A stretch of 30,310 nt of DNA from PCC-6406 sp964353225 (lineage in GTDB: Bacteria > Cyanobacteriota > Cyanobacteriia > Phormidesmidales > Phormidesmidaceae). Location of the stretch: assembly GCA_964353225.1 (NCBI GenBank), contig CAYGVA010000029.1, positions 1 through 30,310 on the forward strand. Reading direction: 5' to 3'. The notes beneath the pieces are model-generated. The model was given only the letters and a program-made list of their open reading frames with translations. It made no database searches and had not been told where the DNA came from. Shown in pieces: positions 15,626 to 23,741 of the stretch. The translations under genes and the position numbers were made by a program. The stretch's first letter is position 1; every line of letters starts with the position of its first letter.

Positions 15626-16538
15626 CTAGTTGTTGATTCCTGTCACCCGTACACAGCCAATATATTGGGGAAACAAGGCCAAATGGCCTCCAGTGTTGCG
15701 GGTCTTGAAGTATTGACGTTACACCTCCTCGATCTCTACTTAACTGTTTAGAGTTAGCTTCAGCAAAGCGAGTTCCAATAACTCCAAAAGCTGAAGTCGC
15801 AAAGAAGTTAACGCTGCCTTTAGATGATGATTGCCACGATTTCAATTTTCCGCAAACCTGTTTGAATTTGGCATGTGCTAATTTTTCTGGCTGATTTCGC
15901 TTAATCCATAGGTCAGGAAGTTCGCACTTTGTTAAGACCAAAGCAATACGTTTCAGGTTGGAATTATTCTTTGCATCTATCAAACCTTCGAAGAATTTTT
16001 CTAGGGCAGCAGCATATTCAGCATCTTTTCGTTGAGAAGAACCATCCAGTAAAAACATGATCCCTGTTGCTTGAGAGCAATCTTCTAAATAATTGGCCAA
16101 TTGTGTATTTCGGCTGCCGTGTAATAAATCGGAGAAAAATTCTCCTGCATAATCTTTGAAACTTACATTAATCTGAAGTTTTGAATCTCCAGCCAATCCG
16201 ATAGGAGTTCTATTATTGGTAATAGATGAATTGCTAATTAGAATACTGAGTTGGTAGTCTTTAATGTCTTCTGTCTTAACTTCTAAATCAGTTGGTTCAA
16301 GTTCTAAGCCTTGCTCCAATAAGTTTTTAGCCTTTGCTATCAATTCTTGGCCATCATCATTGATAGCATTAATACTTTGGATTAGGCGATTGGAAGAGGC
16401 ATGAGGGAAGCGGGCTAAAGCTGCCATATAGGTAGTTTTACCAGATGCCCGATCTCCAATAACGCGAATCACGGCATCTTTTTGCGACAAAAAAGTACCT
16501 GATGTTGATTCAACCTGCTTTTTAAACCGCTCAAACAT
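15615..16538 (-). CDS. P-loop GTPase-like protein C
   Basis: A 307-aa P-loop protein. Walker A is GDRASGKTTY (residues 28-37), the switch/Walker B-like motif is KDYAGEFF, and the base-recognition motif is LTKCELPD (TKCE instead of NKxD). It is clearly paralogous to the next upstream gene product: both share RxIGxRxSGKTTYxASLA-like starts, DYxGE, and the C-terminal WRPFGL...PxYWL signature. The tandem arrangement recalls the double-GTPase families of predicted conflict systems. Its start overlaps the previous gene by eight bases. Nucleotide-dependent switching that controls the downstream membrane protein is inferred. Confidence 0.65.
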   Translation of the reverse strand: MFERFKKQVESTSGTFLSQKDAVIRVIGDRASGKTTYMAALARFPHASSNRLIQSINAINDDGQELIAKAKNLLEQGLELEPTDLEVKTEDIKDYQLSILISNSSITNNRTPIGLAGDSKLQINVSFKDYAGEFFSDLLHGSRNTQLANYLEDCSQATGIMFLLDGSSQRKDAEYAAALEKFFEGLIDAKNNSNLKRIALVLTKCELPDLWIKRNQPEKLAHAKFKQVCGKLKSWQSSSKGSVNFFATSAFGVIGTRFAEANSKQLSRDRGGVTSILQDPQHWRPFGLVSPIYWLCTGDRNQQLDED

Positions 16539-17358
16539 AGCTTAGTACCCTTCCTTTGCTTAGCCAATATAGAGGTTCAAGCAAACCATAGGGCCTCCAG
16601 CTATTTGGCTCACGCAGAACGGAGTGCATTCCACCCGTTCCAACTACATCCTCTCGATTAGGACGAGGATCATTGCGTCCCAGAACCCCAAAGGTTGAAA
16701 TTGCGTAAAATTTAAGGTTTTTCCTCGGCAGAAAATCTTCTAGGGCAGCAATTGTCTTAGGTAAATGTTGTCGAAAAAGATCGATTTCAGGGTCTAAACG
16801 ACCGGGCCAAAGTTCTCCACGTTCACACTTGCTCATGGCAACTGCAATACGAAGATTATTAATGCGATTGTGTGTGTCTAATTGTTTGGTAAAGTTTGCT
16901 AAGGCACGACTCGTTAACTTGTCTTTTTTCCGTTCCCAGTCAGCTAACAAAATCAAACAGCCATCAACTGTCTCTTCTAGGCATTCGTCAACAAACTCCT
17001 TATGCATAGGATTTATAGAGGTTGGATCGGCCAATTCCTCAAAGATCTCCCCTGGATAATCGCGCACAGCAAGGTTAATCAACTCTGGTTTCTGCAACCA
17101 AGTCTTGACTTCAATACCTAAGGAGTAAAAAGGTAGCGCATCGATTCCCCCCTCTACTCGAGTTGGCTCGAGCGATTCACCCTCTAAGATGATATTTTCC
17201 GCTTTATCTGCAAGTTCACGAGTTTCGTCATTCAAGGCCTTGACCGTCAGGCCCTTTTTCTTTTTCCCAGGACGTTGGCTATCTGGCCAATAAGCTAGCG
17301 ATGCTAAGTAGGTGGTTTTGCCTGAACCCCTGGGTCCGATGACACGAATGTTACCCAT
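16531..17358 (-). CDS. P-loop GTPase-like protein B
   Basis: A 275-aa P-loop protein. GPRGSGKTTY is at residues 8-17, RDYPGEIF fits the DxxG switch, and AMSKCERGEL sits where NKxD is expected. The C-terminal WRPYGLLEPLYWL block is shared with protein C, so the two are duplicates. AAGAG lies just before ATG 17358. The altered base-recognition motif leaves guanine specificity open; ATP or another nucleotide is possible. Confidence 0.65.
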   Translation of the reverse strand: MGNIRVIGPRGSGKTTYLASLAYWPDSQRPGKKKKGLTVKALNDETRELADKAENIILEGESLEPTRVEGGIDALPFYSLGIEVKTWLQKPELINLAVRDYPGEIFEELADPTSINPMHKEFVDECLEETVDGCLILLADWERKKDKLTSRALANFTKQLDTHNRINNLRIAVAMSKCERGELWPGRLDPEIDLFRQHLPKTIAALEDFLPRKNLKFYAISTFGVLGRNDPRPNREDVVGTGGMHSVLREPNSWRPYGLLEPLYWLSKGRVLSYV

Positions 17359-17377
17359 TTTATCTCTTCATATAAAG

Positions 17378-18115
17378 TCACTTTGCCAAAAAGCTTGCCA
17401 TATATATCCAAGGTAATTCTAGAAGCTGACGACTATAGATACTGGTAATAAAGCATTGAACAGAAAGTCCATTGATACTTTTATTTATTTGCTCAATTTG
17501 TGGCTGTATGGGGCAAAAATATCTTTGGAGAACATAAGTATGACGCTTTCGCCAAGTCATAGTGGAACCGTTAGGATCAAAGGCGAGCTTGGAAGCTTCT
17601 TGATTCAGGTTCTCCACAAATAAGTCTGCCTTGTTGAGGCAGATAACCACATGACGAGCTTTGGGACAATCATATCGAAAAAAATCCACCCATTTTTCAA
17701 AACGACTACACCATTGTTTTTGGGTGCTGTAATCAGCGCCAACGGTAGCAGATAAGGCTTCTCGATAAGGGTTGAGAATTAGTAGAATGCCTTCACTCTT
17801 TCGGCTATTTTCAAGAAAGCTCTGCCAGTCATCTGGATTGCTCTTTTGCCAGCGCTCCCTCCACATCTCGCCAGGGGTATCAATCCAGTCAAGTATTACG
17901 TTTTTATTGCCCGTTGGCAATTTTGCTTGAATTTCCAGGAACCGAAGGTCTATAGCTTCAGTTGGCTTAGTGGAATCTTCATCCCCAACTAGAAGACTTT
18001 TTAGATTCTCGTAATCCGGTTGCAATACGTTAACATTTTGACTGCGTGGATTCGCCAACTCTAGAGCTAAATGGGTTTTGCCAACAGCCCGATCTCCGAT
18101 GTATATGACTCCCAT
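17378..18115 (-). CDS. P-loop GTPase protein A
   Basis: A 245-aa P-loop protein and the first gene of the operon. Walker A is GDRAVGKTHL (7-16), DWIDTPGEMW contains a DxPG-type switch, and CLNKADLF is a canonical NKxD guanine motif. Of the three neighbours it is the most orthodox GTPase. It lacks the WRP...YWL C-terminus of proteins B and C, so it is a divergent member. It lies 19 bases upstream of protein B. A candidate promoter lies 112-139 bases upstream. Confidence 0.7.
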   Translation of the reverse strand: MGVIYIGDRAVGKTHLALELANPRSQNVNVLQPDYENLKSLLVGDEDSTKPTEAIDLRFLEIQAKLPTGNKNVILDWIDTPGEMWRERWQKSNPDDWQSFLENSRKSEGILLILNPYREALSATVGADYSTQKQWCSRFEKWVDFFRYDCPKARHVVICLNKADLFVENLNQEASKLAFDPNGSTMTWRKRHTYVLQRYFCPIQPQIEQINKSINGLSVQCFITSIYSRQLLELPWIYMASFLAK

Positions 18116-18226
18116 AGTGTCTACCCTGTAAGAAATTATTTCTACAAACTCAGGTACAGCCTTAGAAGAACACCTTTAGATGTTGAAATTCAGATTTGAA
18201 TCGGAACTTTCCTGAGCAATACGAAT

Positions 18227-18254
18227 ATTGTATAAAACGCTACAAAACAATTAA
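18227..18254 (-). promoter_or_regulatory. Candidate promoter of the GTPase operon
   Basis: On the minus strand, TTAATT (18249-18254) and TACAAT (18227-18232) are 16 bp apart, about 110 bases before the first start. The match is moderate. Nothing else gene-like is seen in 18116-18430. Confidence 0.3.
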
Positions 18255-18593
18255 TCACTGTTTAAATAGCTTAGATCTTAATCGATCCTGCATATACCTA
18301 ACCCAAACTGCTAAGGCGTATGGACACTTGATAGCAAAACCCTTATGACGTAGTCATGGCCACGCCCACTCTAATTCATCAAGCCAGGGGTTGTAATCGT
18401 CTTATAGCGGGACCTCTGGTTTTAATTGTCGGCACTGTCGTGTTAACGAGTGATGCACCCAAATCCCCTGTGTGAAAGTATTTCAGAGATTTTGACTGGT
18501 CGTTTAACGAATCCCATCTTCATCGCTGGTGGGCACTGTCCTGTTAAGGGGTGAGACTCTTAAATCCCCTGGATAAGAGTGTTTCAGAGATCT

Positions 18594-19330
18594 TCACAGG
18601 CCTTTTAATGAATCCCATCGCCAATAGCCCTCCAGGCATGGCTGCACTAGGGCAGGTGTCTGCTTTTTACCCAAGCCCCAATGGGGCTTCACCCAGTTGT
18701 GGATTAATCGCTGTACATTCAAAGCTCGCTGCAAGCCTTTGACCTGCTTGGCATAGTGATTCTGACACCTTCGATAAGCTGTGGCCCGATGTCTCAAGGC
18801 ACTGTTGAATGCCTCAGCATGATTAGCATGGGCTTCTGACTTAGGACTAATCGCCTTAAAGGGATGCTCCTGCTTGAGTCACTCTATCCGTCAATTTCCC
18901 TGAGACACCTTGATTTTTACGGTAACTTCCAATTCCTCGCGCCATACCTTCGGGTAGGAATAGGCCTATGAGGTGAGACTGCTGGGCAGATAGACACTAG
19001 CCAGTTTCCACAATTCTTTGCCGTAGCACCGCTCCCCCAAGCCTGCGATACGCTACGCGAACAGTAAACCACCGGCCCCACAATCACTGGGCTCTGGCCA
19101 CTGCCAAGCCTGTTGAACACCTCGCTTAAACAACTGAGCATCCTTGAGTCCGGCACTGGCTGCTATCCAGTAACGACTCTGTCGCTCAATAAAACTGATT
19201 GTCCATCCTAATGCCTACGGCAACGCTGCGCGAACACAGGCTTCGTCGTGAGCTCAGCCGAACGGTTCTCTGCCACTCGGGTTTAGAGTTCATCGCCCTC
19301 CATCATCACCTCTCCCCGTTCAGGCGCTTT
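18594..19330 (-). pseudogene. Decayed IS1-like transposase
   Basis: Pieces in several frames rebuild a DDE transposase. They include VMMEGDEL near 19300 (the DE[LMW] region), FIERQSRYWIAASAGLKDAQ, then KSEAHANHAEAFNSALRHRA with the catalytic-type E, and the C-terminus QRLIHNWVKPHWGL ending at TGA 18594. Frames are broken by indels and by short palindromic insertions near 19052-19068 and 19208-19233 of the GCG-AAC type dispersed in cyanobacteria. IS1-like family is my best reading. Confidence 0.6.
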
Positions 19331-19569
19331 TGGAGACCAGCACGGCAGGCAGCAATTCTCATTTTGGATTTTTCGGGCATTTTGAGGCGATGGATCTCGT
19401 CTATAGACCATGCTTTAGGGAGGTAAAACGATGATATTTTGACCTTTGAGGCTACCTAAACTGCGAGAATCGTTCTCATACTGAGAACTGCTGCACGGGA
19501 GCATCCCACTTTCGCGAAAACATGTTCATAGGGGTGAGAATTGAGGAGTCGTCCCAGGGCTACCTCGTC

Positions 19570-19925
19570 ATGACCCCCGAAGACCAAAAGCGCTTGGAAA
19601 CTTGCACAGCGGAAATTGCCGAGATTCTGCACCGCAACAGCGACCCCATCGACCTGGATAGCTTAGAAGGCATCGAACAAACCGTTCGGCAGCAGATGCT
19701 GGAGCACGTCAGTCCCCGAGTCGCCCTTTTTTTGTCAACCAGCAGGCATCCCCAGCCCGAGGGCGAACTCGGCGACTGAAGAGTCTAGTCGGTCTGCTCC
19801 AAATTCGCCAAAGCCAAGCAGAACAGTTGGGCGTCAAAGCTTACAGCCGCCTGAGTGGGGGACTTGAGAAGGCAAGCTTGCGCTTGAGTGCGAACGAATC
19901 GTTTCAAGATGCTGAGGCTGACATT
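19570..19925 (+). pseudogene. ISKra4-family transposase N-terminal fragment
   Basis: From ATG 19570 the frame gives MTPEDQKRLETCTAEIAEIL and then SLEGIEQTVRQQMLEHVSPR, the characteristic start of ISKra4-family transposases. At the T7 run (19727-19733) the frame is one base short. Shifting by one recovers FFVNQQASPARGRTRRLKSL and continues to LRLSANESFQDAEADIDL at 19925. There the match stops at the palindrome. It is therefore frameshifted and truncated; the rest of the element is absent. Confidence 0.7.
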
Positions 19926-19991
19926 GATCTTCCCCCAAAGTAGTAGACAGTCGCAGCTTAAGTTCACTGTCTACTACTTTGGGGGAAGATC
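19926..19991. repeat. 66-bp perfect palindrome with 26-bp arms
   Basis: GATCTTCCCCCAAAGTAG and onward (19926-19951) is exactly repeated in inverse at 19966-19991 around a 14-nt loop. It separates the ISKra4 fragment from the IS1380 fragment. Perfect arms imply a recent or actively maintained structure, such as a tiny fold-back element or two inverted IS ends. Eighteen bases (19945-19962) recur at 30256-30273. Confidence 0.7.
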
Positions 19992-20757
19992 ACATGACAT
20001 AGCCGACGCCCGAGCGCTCACAGAGCCGGACCAGTTCAGGCAAAGAAAAGCCACTATCCGCTCTCAATACAATCCGCACCTGAGGCCAGGCCCGCCGCAA
20101 TCGCCAGAATAGCCACCGCAATAGAGCCGCCACCCCTTTACCGGGATGACTATTACCGGCCCGCAGTTGGAGCACCAGGGGGTAGCTGCTAGTCGCTTCG
20201 TTAATCAGCACGGGATAGTACATGCTGTGGCCGTAATAGCCATGGAAACAGCTCAGTTGTTGATGCCCGTGGGTGGGGGCATCCCAGCCGTCAATATCCA
20301 GCACCACTTCTGCCGGGGGGTGCTCATAGCTGGCGATGAACTTATCGACAAAAAAGCGGCGAATCCGACTATTGTCCCGGTGACTCACCCGATTTTCTAA
20401 CCTGGTTATCGTCGGTTGGCTGGCTAGCTCGTTTTGAGCAGCCTCGGGCAGCCGTCCGCAGGCGATCTTGTAAATCGGGTCATGGCGCAGGGTATTGCTA
20501 TCGTTGGCATCTTCATAGCCGCCAATCAGCTGATACACTCGTTGACTCACCAATTGACTCAGGCTATGGGTGATTTTGGTACGGTCGCGCCATTCCTTGA
20601 TGCAGTTGGATAGCCCGGATGATACTTGAAGCCGTTCATCGGCCTGTCGTGCTAGCAGGATGCCTGCGTCTGAACTCAATTCCAGGTCTGAAAACTGAAC
20701 CTGCAGCGGGCGGGGTTGGGAAAAATCGAAGCGGAGTTCCTTTTCACACTCTGTCAT
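19990..20757 (-). pseudogene. IS1380-family transposase, C-terminally truncated
   Basis: The 255 codons from ATG 20757 match the N-terminal and central part of IS1380-family transposases. DLELSSDAGILLARQADERL comes early, then VLDIDGWDAPTHGHQQLSCF with the first catalytic Asp, then VRIVLRADSGFSLPELVRLC with the second. It ends GVGYVM at the palindrome, while full proteins run to about 430 residues, so the last catalytic region and one IS end are lost. A likely right terminus CCTGGATAATTCACGAAAG (minus strand) ends near 20854. Confidence 0.7.
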
Positions 20758-20792
20758 GGCAGAATACAGGCACTTATTTTGTTGAAGAGCTT

Positions 20793-20820
20793 GAGCCTAA
20801 AGCGGTTCGGGCTCTTTTTT
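20793..20820 (+). terminator. Rho-independent terminator in the IS1380 end
   Basis: GAGCCTAAA pairs with TTCGGGCTC (one G-U pair, one mismatch) around GCGG, followed by six Ts. It points rightward, away from the transposase. Confidence 0.5.
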
Positions 20821-21009
20821 CTGTCTCCTTTTTATCTTTCGTGAATTATCCAGGTTAGCTGCAAAGCCTTATCAGGCAGGCTTTTCGAGCAGCTTCAAGC
20901 CTGATCGCTAGAATCCCTTCTCTATAAGCATTTCAGACGATATCACCCGTTAGTAGACCAGTGCCCTGCTCTGATGCCAAGCCCTTCATGCCTGGCATTG
21001 AGGGCTATC

Positions 21010-21180
21010 TCAATCGTTGATACTGGGGTCCTTAGACGGGCCATCCATCGGTGTACCGCTACGCTCATTGAAGCGACGACCACAAGTCTTACAGAGGTAA
21101 CGCTGGAGCACTTGGTTACTCTTCAGAGTCTTGCTACCTTTCTCCGCCACCTGTTTGCGCTGTCAATAGGCACAGCTCAT
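21010..21180 (-). pseudogene. Zinc-ribbon N-terminus of the outer transposase
   Basis: From ATG 21180 the frame reads MSCAY, then a TGA, then QRKQVAEKGSKTL and QRYLCKTCGRRFNERSGTPM, ending at TGA 21010. The C-x2-C zinc ribbon followed by RRFNERSGTP is typical of the N-terminus of IS1-like transposases. The in-frame TGA sits where the second cysteine of the first pair is expected. It is the part of the outer element left of its right end. Confidence 0.6.
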
Positions 21181-21239
21181 GGGGCTCAAATACTGGCTGA
21201 GCATACAGTCTAGCTCTCACCACTTAAGCTAACAGTGTC

Positions 21240-22001
21240 AACTCGTCTAGCTCACTAAATTGAAGAATTCAATATGTAGAACTGCATTTTTTCAATTGTT
21301 AGTCGCCAAAAAACTCAAGAAACTAAAGGCAAATGTGTGTGCGTTCTTAGAAAATTTGGCTATTCTGGCGATAACTAGTTGTTCAGGGCCACTTAGAGGT
21401 TACGGAGTGACCAAATAATGTATATTTCGATACATTTCATCCAGGGTGTTTCATTGAGAGAAGAATTTTTTGACATTCTGATAAGCATAATTGTCCGGCT
21501 CTCCGGGACTCAGTATGCTGAATCATCCTGAATGATCGAGTAGTCAAGGGTTTTAAGCCTTTACAACCTACCAAGATGTTCGCAGCGAACATTTGCATAA
21601 TGGGATCGGTAGAGCCAATTGTCCTTGATAGGAGACTCGTGAGATTATAAACGGAACAAAGTGATCTGATGAACTCGCTTAGGGTATATCGCGACTCAAA
21701 TCAGGTTTCTCCCTAAGGCTGAGGAAAGTCAAACAAAGCGTTTCAATAGCTGTAGAACATCGCTGAACTTCAAAAAATAGGGAAGCTCCTTTGATGAATT
21801 TAGTCTTACTAGGTTGTTCAATAGATGCTCGCTTTTAGATACTTATGGGCTGTCTTATATTCTCAAGTGACAACTGTAAAGTATTCTTTATGCAAGAAAT
21901 AAAGTGGGCTGTATTGATTACCTTTTATGCTTCGTTTGGAAGTAAAAGTAGTAACCAGAAGCTGAAAAACCAAAGTTTTCAATGAATTGAGGGAAAATAA
22001 A
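21240..22001. other. Gene-free region upstream of the protease operon
   Basis: About 760 AT-rich bases without a supported gene. ATGTTCG-CAG-CGAACAT (7-bp arms) lies near 21583. No convincing -35/-10 pair was found, although the operon promoter must lie here. Confidence 0.4.
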
Positions 22002-22337
22002 ATGTCTGGAAAACTTATTAAGCTCGAGGATGGAACTCTAGTTGAAGTTGAGGTTCAGGAAGACGAAATACAAGAAATTAGCGATCGCACCGCTGAACGA
22101 GTAAACGCAACTTTTGACAAAGTGAAACCTATATTGCTAAACGCCTGTCGACCTATTGCAGATGTTTGGCAAGAATTAAATAAGGACATGTATGTGGAAG
22201 CAGCTGAAGTAGAGATTGGTTTCAGTTTTGAGGGTGAAGGCAATATATATATCACTAGAGCTAAGGCATCTAGCAATCTAAAAGTAAAGCTCATATTAAG
22301 GCCAAATTTAGAAAATTCAGATAGGGGCGAGTTGTAA
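22002..22337 (+). CDS. TRYPCO1-type trypsin-co-occurring protein
   Basis: A 111-aa protein. ATG 22002 follows GAGGG by eight bases. It reads MSGKLIKLEDGTLVEVEV, a central helix (FDKVKPILLNACRPIADVW), then AEVEIGFSFEGEGNIYITR and KVKLILRP. This pattern of a short beta hairpin, a helix bundle and a final EIGFSFEGEG strand pair is that of trypsin-co-occurring domain 1 (CU044_2847-type) proteins. They sit beside trypsin-like proteases in predicted conflict systems and may regulate or present the protease. The stop overlaps the protease start (TAATG), giving coupled translation. Family call from memory of the pattern. Confidence 0.7.
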   Translation: MSGKLIKLEDGTLVEVEVQEDEIQEISDRTAERVNATFDKVKPILLNACRPIADVWQELNKDMYVEAAEVEIGFSFEGEGNIYITRAKASSNLKVKLILRPNLENSDRGEL

Positions 22338-23245
22338 TGGATAACATGCTCGATTCTGTCTGTTTAGTCACTGTTTCACGTGTAGAAGACCAAAATATTT
22401 CTTCTTCATCTACTAGCTATGGCACAGGATTTTTCGTGCACAATGCTGGAGTATACTCCTATGTAGTTACTTGTGCTCATGTTATCAAAGATGCGTATGA
22501 GGAGAAGCAAAAGTACAAAGTTTCTATTGATGAGCATACAGGAGAAATTGAAATATACGATGAAGATACAGATATTGCTGTAGTACGAGTTAATATTTCA
22601 AAAAAAATATCAGTTCTCAGACTTGTCTCCGTAACTCAAGAAGGAGAAAAGATCCAAGTTATTGGAATGTCTAGCTTATCTAAACATCGCCAAAAAAGAG
22701 ATATTATTCCGCTCGACGGAGATTTGTCTAAGAAGACTGCTTGGACTATTTCTGGGAAAGAAAAAGTATCTACATGGTATTTAAAGCTAAACAATACTGA
22801 TTTTAGATTGCAAACTGGATATAGTGGCGCTCCTGTTATAAATAAAAAAAATGGTTGTGTTGTTGGCATCGTAAGTCATAAAGTTCCAGATGGTTATGCA
22901 GGTATTGCTGTTTCAGCGGCAATGTTAAAAAGGATTTGGAAAAGTTTGCCAGAAGAAATCTTTATTAATGATTTCCAATTCAGTGATGAACGAGTAAATA
23001 CAGTGAGCAACCATAGTGCCACAGGGCAGTTTATGAAGTATTATCAAGAACAGATCAATGGAAAGCATAAGCAGCTGTCAAAAAATGGAGAAAAACGTGA
23101 CAAACTGGAAAAAGCAAGAATTACAGAGGGTAGTGAGAAAAACAAAATAGATTTAGATGAGGAGATAGAAAAATGTGATGAATTGGAGAAGAAGCTTTTT
23201 GAACAAATAGAAGAATTTGCGAAAAAAATAGATGCCCTATCCTAA
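22337..23245 (+). CDS. Trypsin-like serine protease with C-terminal coiled-coil adaptor
   Basis: A 302-aa protein. The trypsin/HtrA-type fold spans ~1-205 with a complete triad: His48 (TCAHVI), Asp79 (DTDIAVV) and Ser163 (GYSGAPVI). No signal peptide is seen, so it should act in the cytoplasm. Residues ~231-298 form a charged coiled coil (KYYQEQI, then KQLSKNGEKRDKL) that recurs at the start of the next gene product. Such effector-associated adaptors recruit partners by like-with-like binding. ATG 22337 overlaps the TRYPCO1 stop. The substrate is unknown; a regulated effector protease is inferred. Confidence 0.8.
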   Translation: MDNMLDSVCLVTVSRVEDQNISSSSTSYGTGFFVHNAGVYSYVVTCAHVIKDAYEEKQKYKVSIDEHTGEIEIYDEDTDIAVVRVNISKKISVLRLVSVTQEGEKIQVIGMSSLSKHRQKRDIIPLDGDLSKKTAWTISGKEKVSTWYLKLNNTDFRLQTGYSGAPVINKKNGCVVGIVSHKVPDGYAGIAVSAAMLKRIWKSLPEEIFINDFQFSDERVNTVSNHSATGQFMKYYQEQINGKHKQLSKNGEKRDKLEKARITEGSEKNKIDLDEEIEKCDELEKKLFEQIEEFAKKIDALS

Positions 23246-23741
23246 TTGCGAGAAATGAATATGAAAAAGTCAATGCGGAAATCCAATCATAATATTTAAA
23301 AAGCAGTGCAGAAGTACACTTTCATGAAAAGCAAGTAGCATTTGAATTATATTCTATAGCCTTTCTCAAGCTAGTGAGGTATATCTGCTTCTTATACAGC
23401 AAGACACAAGATTAGACTGAGATTCTTGTGTAGCAAGGGCTCTGGAGTTATTATTGTATCTCACTAGCCTGAGAAAGGCTGTATATGTTTTCTGTAATTT
23501 ATTTAATGGCTCTTAAGGGGTAGTCTATATGCCAACAGATAATAAAAGGCAACTTATAAAGTACTATCAAGAACAGATTGATAGTACATATAAACAGCTG
23601 TCAAAAAATGGAGAAAAACGTGACAAACTGAAAACTGTAAGAATTACAGAGAGTAGTGAGAAAAACAAAATAGATTTAGATGAGCAGATAGAAGAATGTG
23701 ATGAATTAGAGAAAGAACTTCTTAAAAAAATAGAAGAATTA
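23027..23741. repeat. Duplicated adaptor-coding segment
   Basis: The 192-bp segment 23027-23218 (protease C-terminus) is repeated at 23550-23741 (helical protein N-terminus). By eye 47 of 64 residues are identical. A 36-base run is exact between 23072-23107 and 23595-23630. It represents recent domain duplication between neighbouring genes. Confidence 0.85.
23356..23482. mobile_element. ~125-bp MITE inside the protease operon
   Basis: AGCCTTTCTCAAGCTAGTGAG (23358-23378) is inverted with a single mismatch at 23460-23480. An inner 8-bp stem, ACACAAGA/TCTTGTGT, lies at 23404-23431. The ends sit next to TATA on the left and TATA on the right, fitting TA-targeting IS630/Tc1-type elements. It occupies most of the 283-base gap between the protease and the helical protein and has no coding capacity. 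Confidence 0.65.

Larger units (their letters stand above)
18532..20965. mobile_element. Inner IS1-like element carrying other IS fragments
   Basis: The left end GGCACTGTCCTGTTAAGGGG starts at 18532. The inverted right end TCACCCGTTAGTAGACCAG then TGCC stops at 20965. It encloses a decayed transposase (18594-19330), a piece of an ISKra4 element, a 66-bp palindrome and a piece of an IS1380 element. The first ~90 bases match the outer element's left end closely, showing that one copy landed in a relative. Confidence 0.5.
18431..21239. mobile_element. Outer IS1-like element, split by nested insertion
   Basis: The left end GGCACTGTCGTGTTAACGAG starts at 18431, followed by a remnant of the transposase 3' end. 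The right end, inverted and diverged (TCACCACTTAAGCTAACAG then TGTC), stops at 21239. The first part of its transposase survives at 21010-21180. The inner element 18532-20965 sits between these halves. IS1-like assignment rests on the transposase remnants and is tentative; no target duplication seen. Confidence 0.5.

Noticed and set aside
19785..19967. 60-codon minus-strand frame through the palindrome
   Set aside because: Antisense of the ISKra4 fragment.
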